Below are positions 13,978-14,020 of a stretch of DNA of 14,020 nt, one piece after another. Both the position numbers and the translations under genes were made by a program. The number at the start of each line of letters is the position of its first letter. Position 1 is the stretch's first letter. This DNA comes from Acanthamoeba sp. SK_2022b (taxonomy: Eukaryota > Discosea > Longamoebia > Acanthamoebidae), in the NCBI GenBank assembly GCA_027943245.1, contig JANDJZ010001282.1, positions 1 through 14,020 of the forward strand. The letters run 5' to 3'. Under the pieces are notes generated by a model that was given only the letters and a program-made list of their open reading frames with translations, did no database searches and was not told the origin of the DNA.

Positions 13978-14020
13978 ATCAGTCCCAGTTGCTTCAGGCT
14001 GGCCACCCCGTCGCGGCCGA
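13974..14020 (-). CDS. C-terminal end of an unidentified protein
   Basis: The last 14 complete codons of a gene running in from the right edge read GRDGVASLKQLGLM and stop at TGA 13976-13974. The stop overlaps the GTG start of the GNAT gene, so both belong to one transcript. This is too short to identify. Confidence 0.55.
   Translation of the reverse strand, partial: GRDGVASLKQLGLM

Overview
The window comes from a GC-rich alphaproteobacterium. The S4 protein without zinc cysteines, the bolA/CGFS-glutaredoxin neighbourhood, the MHYT-GGDEF-EAL protein and the GC3-rich codons point to Caulobacterales, probably Brevundimonas or a close relative. This is judged from remembered family resemblance, not from a search. 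The content is chromosomal and mostly housekeeping. No phage, CRISPR, tRNA, rRNA or complete insertion sequence is visible.

Layout: (1) 1-1744: the 3' part of an amidohydrolase gene (+) converges on a LysR regulator gene (-). (2) 1745-5738: a probable glutathione-dependent formaldehyde detoxification operon (+): adhC (class III alcohol dehydrogenase), a VOC-fold protein, fghA (S-formylglutathione hydrolase), an exported DUF4350-like protein and a small unknown gene. A 198-bp nested palindromic element sits exactly at the adhC stop codon. (3) 5847-6753: superoxide dismutase (+), a strong terminator, and a 77-codon unknown gene (-). (4) 6754-7763: rpsD with its own promoter candidate and terminator. 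(5) 7846-11358: an MHYT-PAS-GGDEF-EAL cyclic-di-GMP protein flanked by two paralogous small lipoproteins, the second preceded by a 38-residue lipoprotein. (6) 11342-14020, all minus strand: acyl-CoA thioesterase, CGFS glutaredoxin, a degenerate aldo/keto reductase-like protein, BolA, a GNAT acetyltransferase and the tail of one more gene.

The most striking technical feature is the number of single-base frame breaks. They occur in the amidohydrolase, lysR, adhC, fghA (compensated and therefore hidden), the DUF4350-like gene, the small gene after it, sod (twice), the aldo/keto reductase and bolA. They fall at 0.4-6.3 kb and 13.0-13.3 kb, while about 6.8 kb between is clean. Codons on both sides of each break still look fully conserved, and several breaks lie in short homopolymers. 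Consensus error is therefore the best explanation, and most of these genes are probably intact in the organism.

How the genes relate: adhC and fghA catalyse consecutive steps (S-hydroxymethylglutathione to S-formylglutathione, then to formate plus glutathione). BolA and the CGFS glutaredoxin are known partners in iron-sulfur and iron handling. I see no clearly new multi-gene system. The best leads are the lipoprotein paralogues around the cyclic-di-GMP gene, the probable pseudoenzyme between bolA and grxD, and the nested palindrome.
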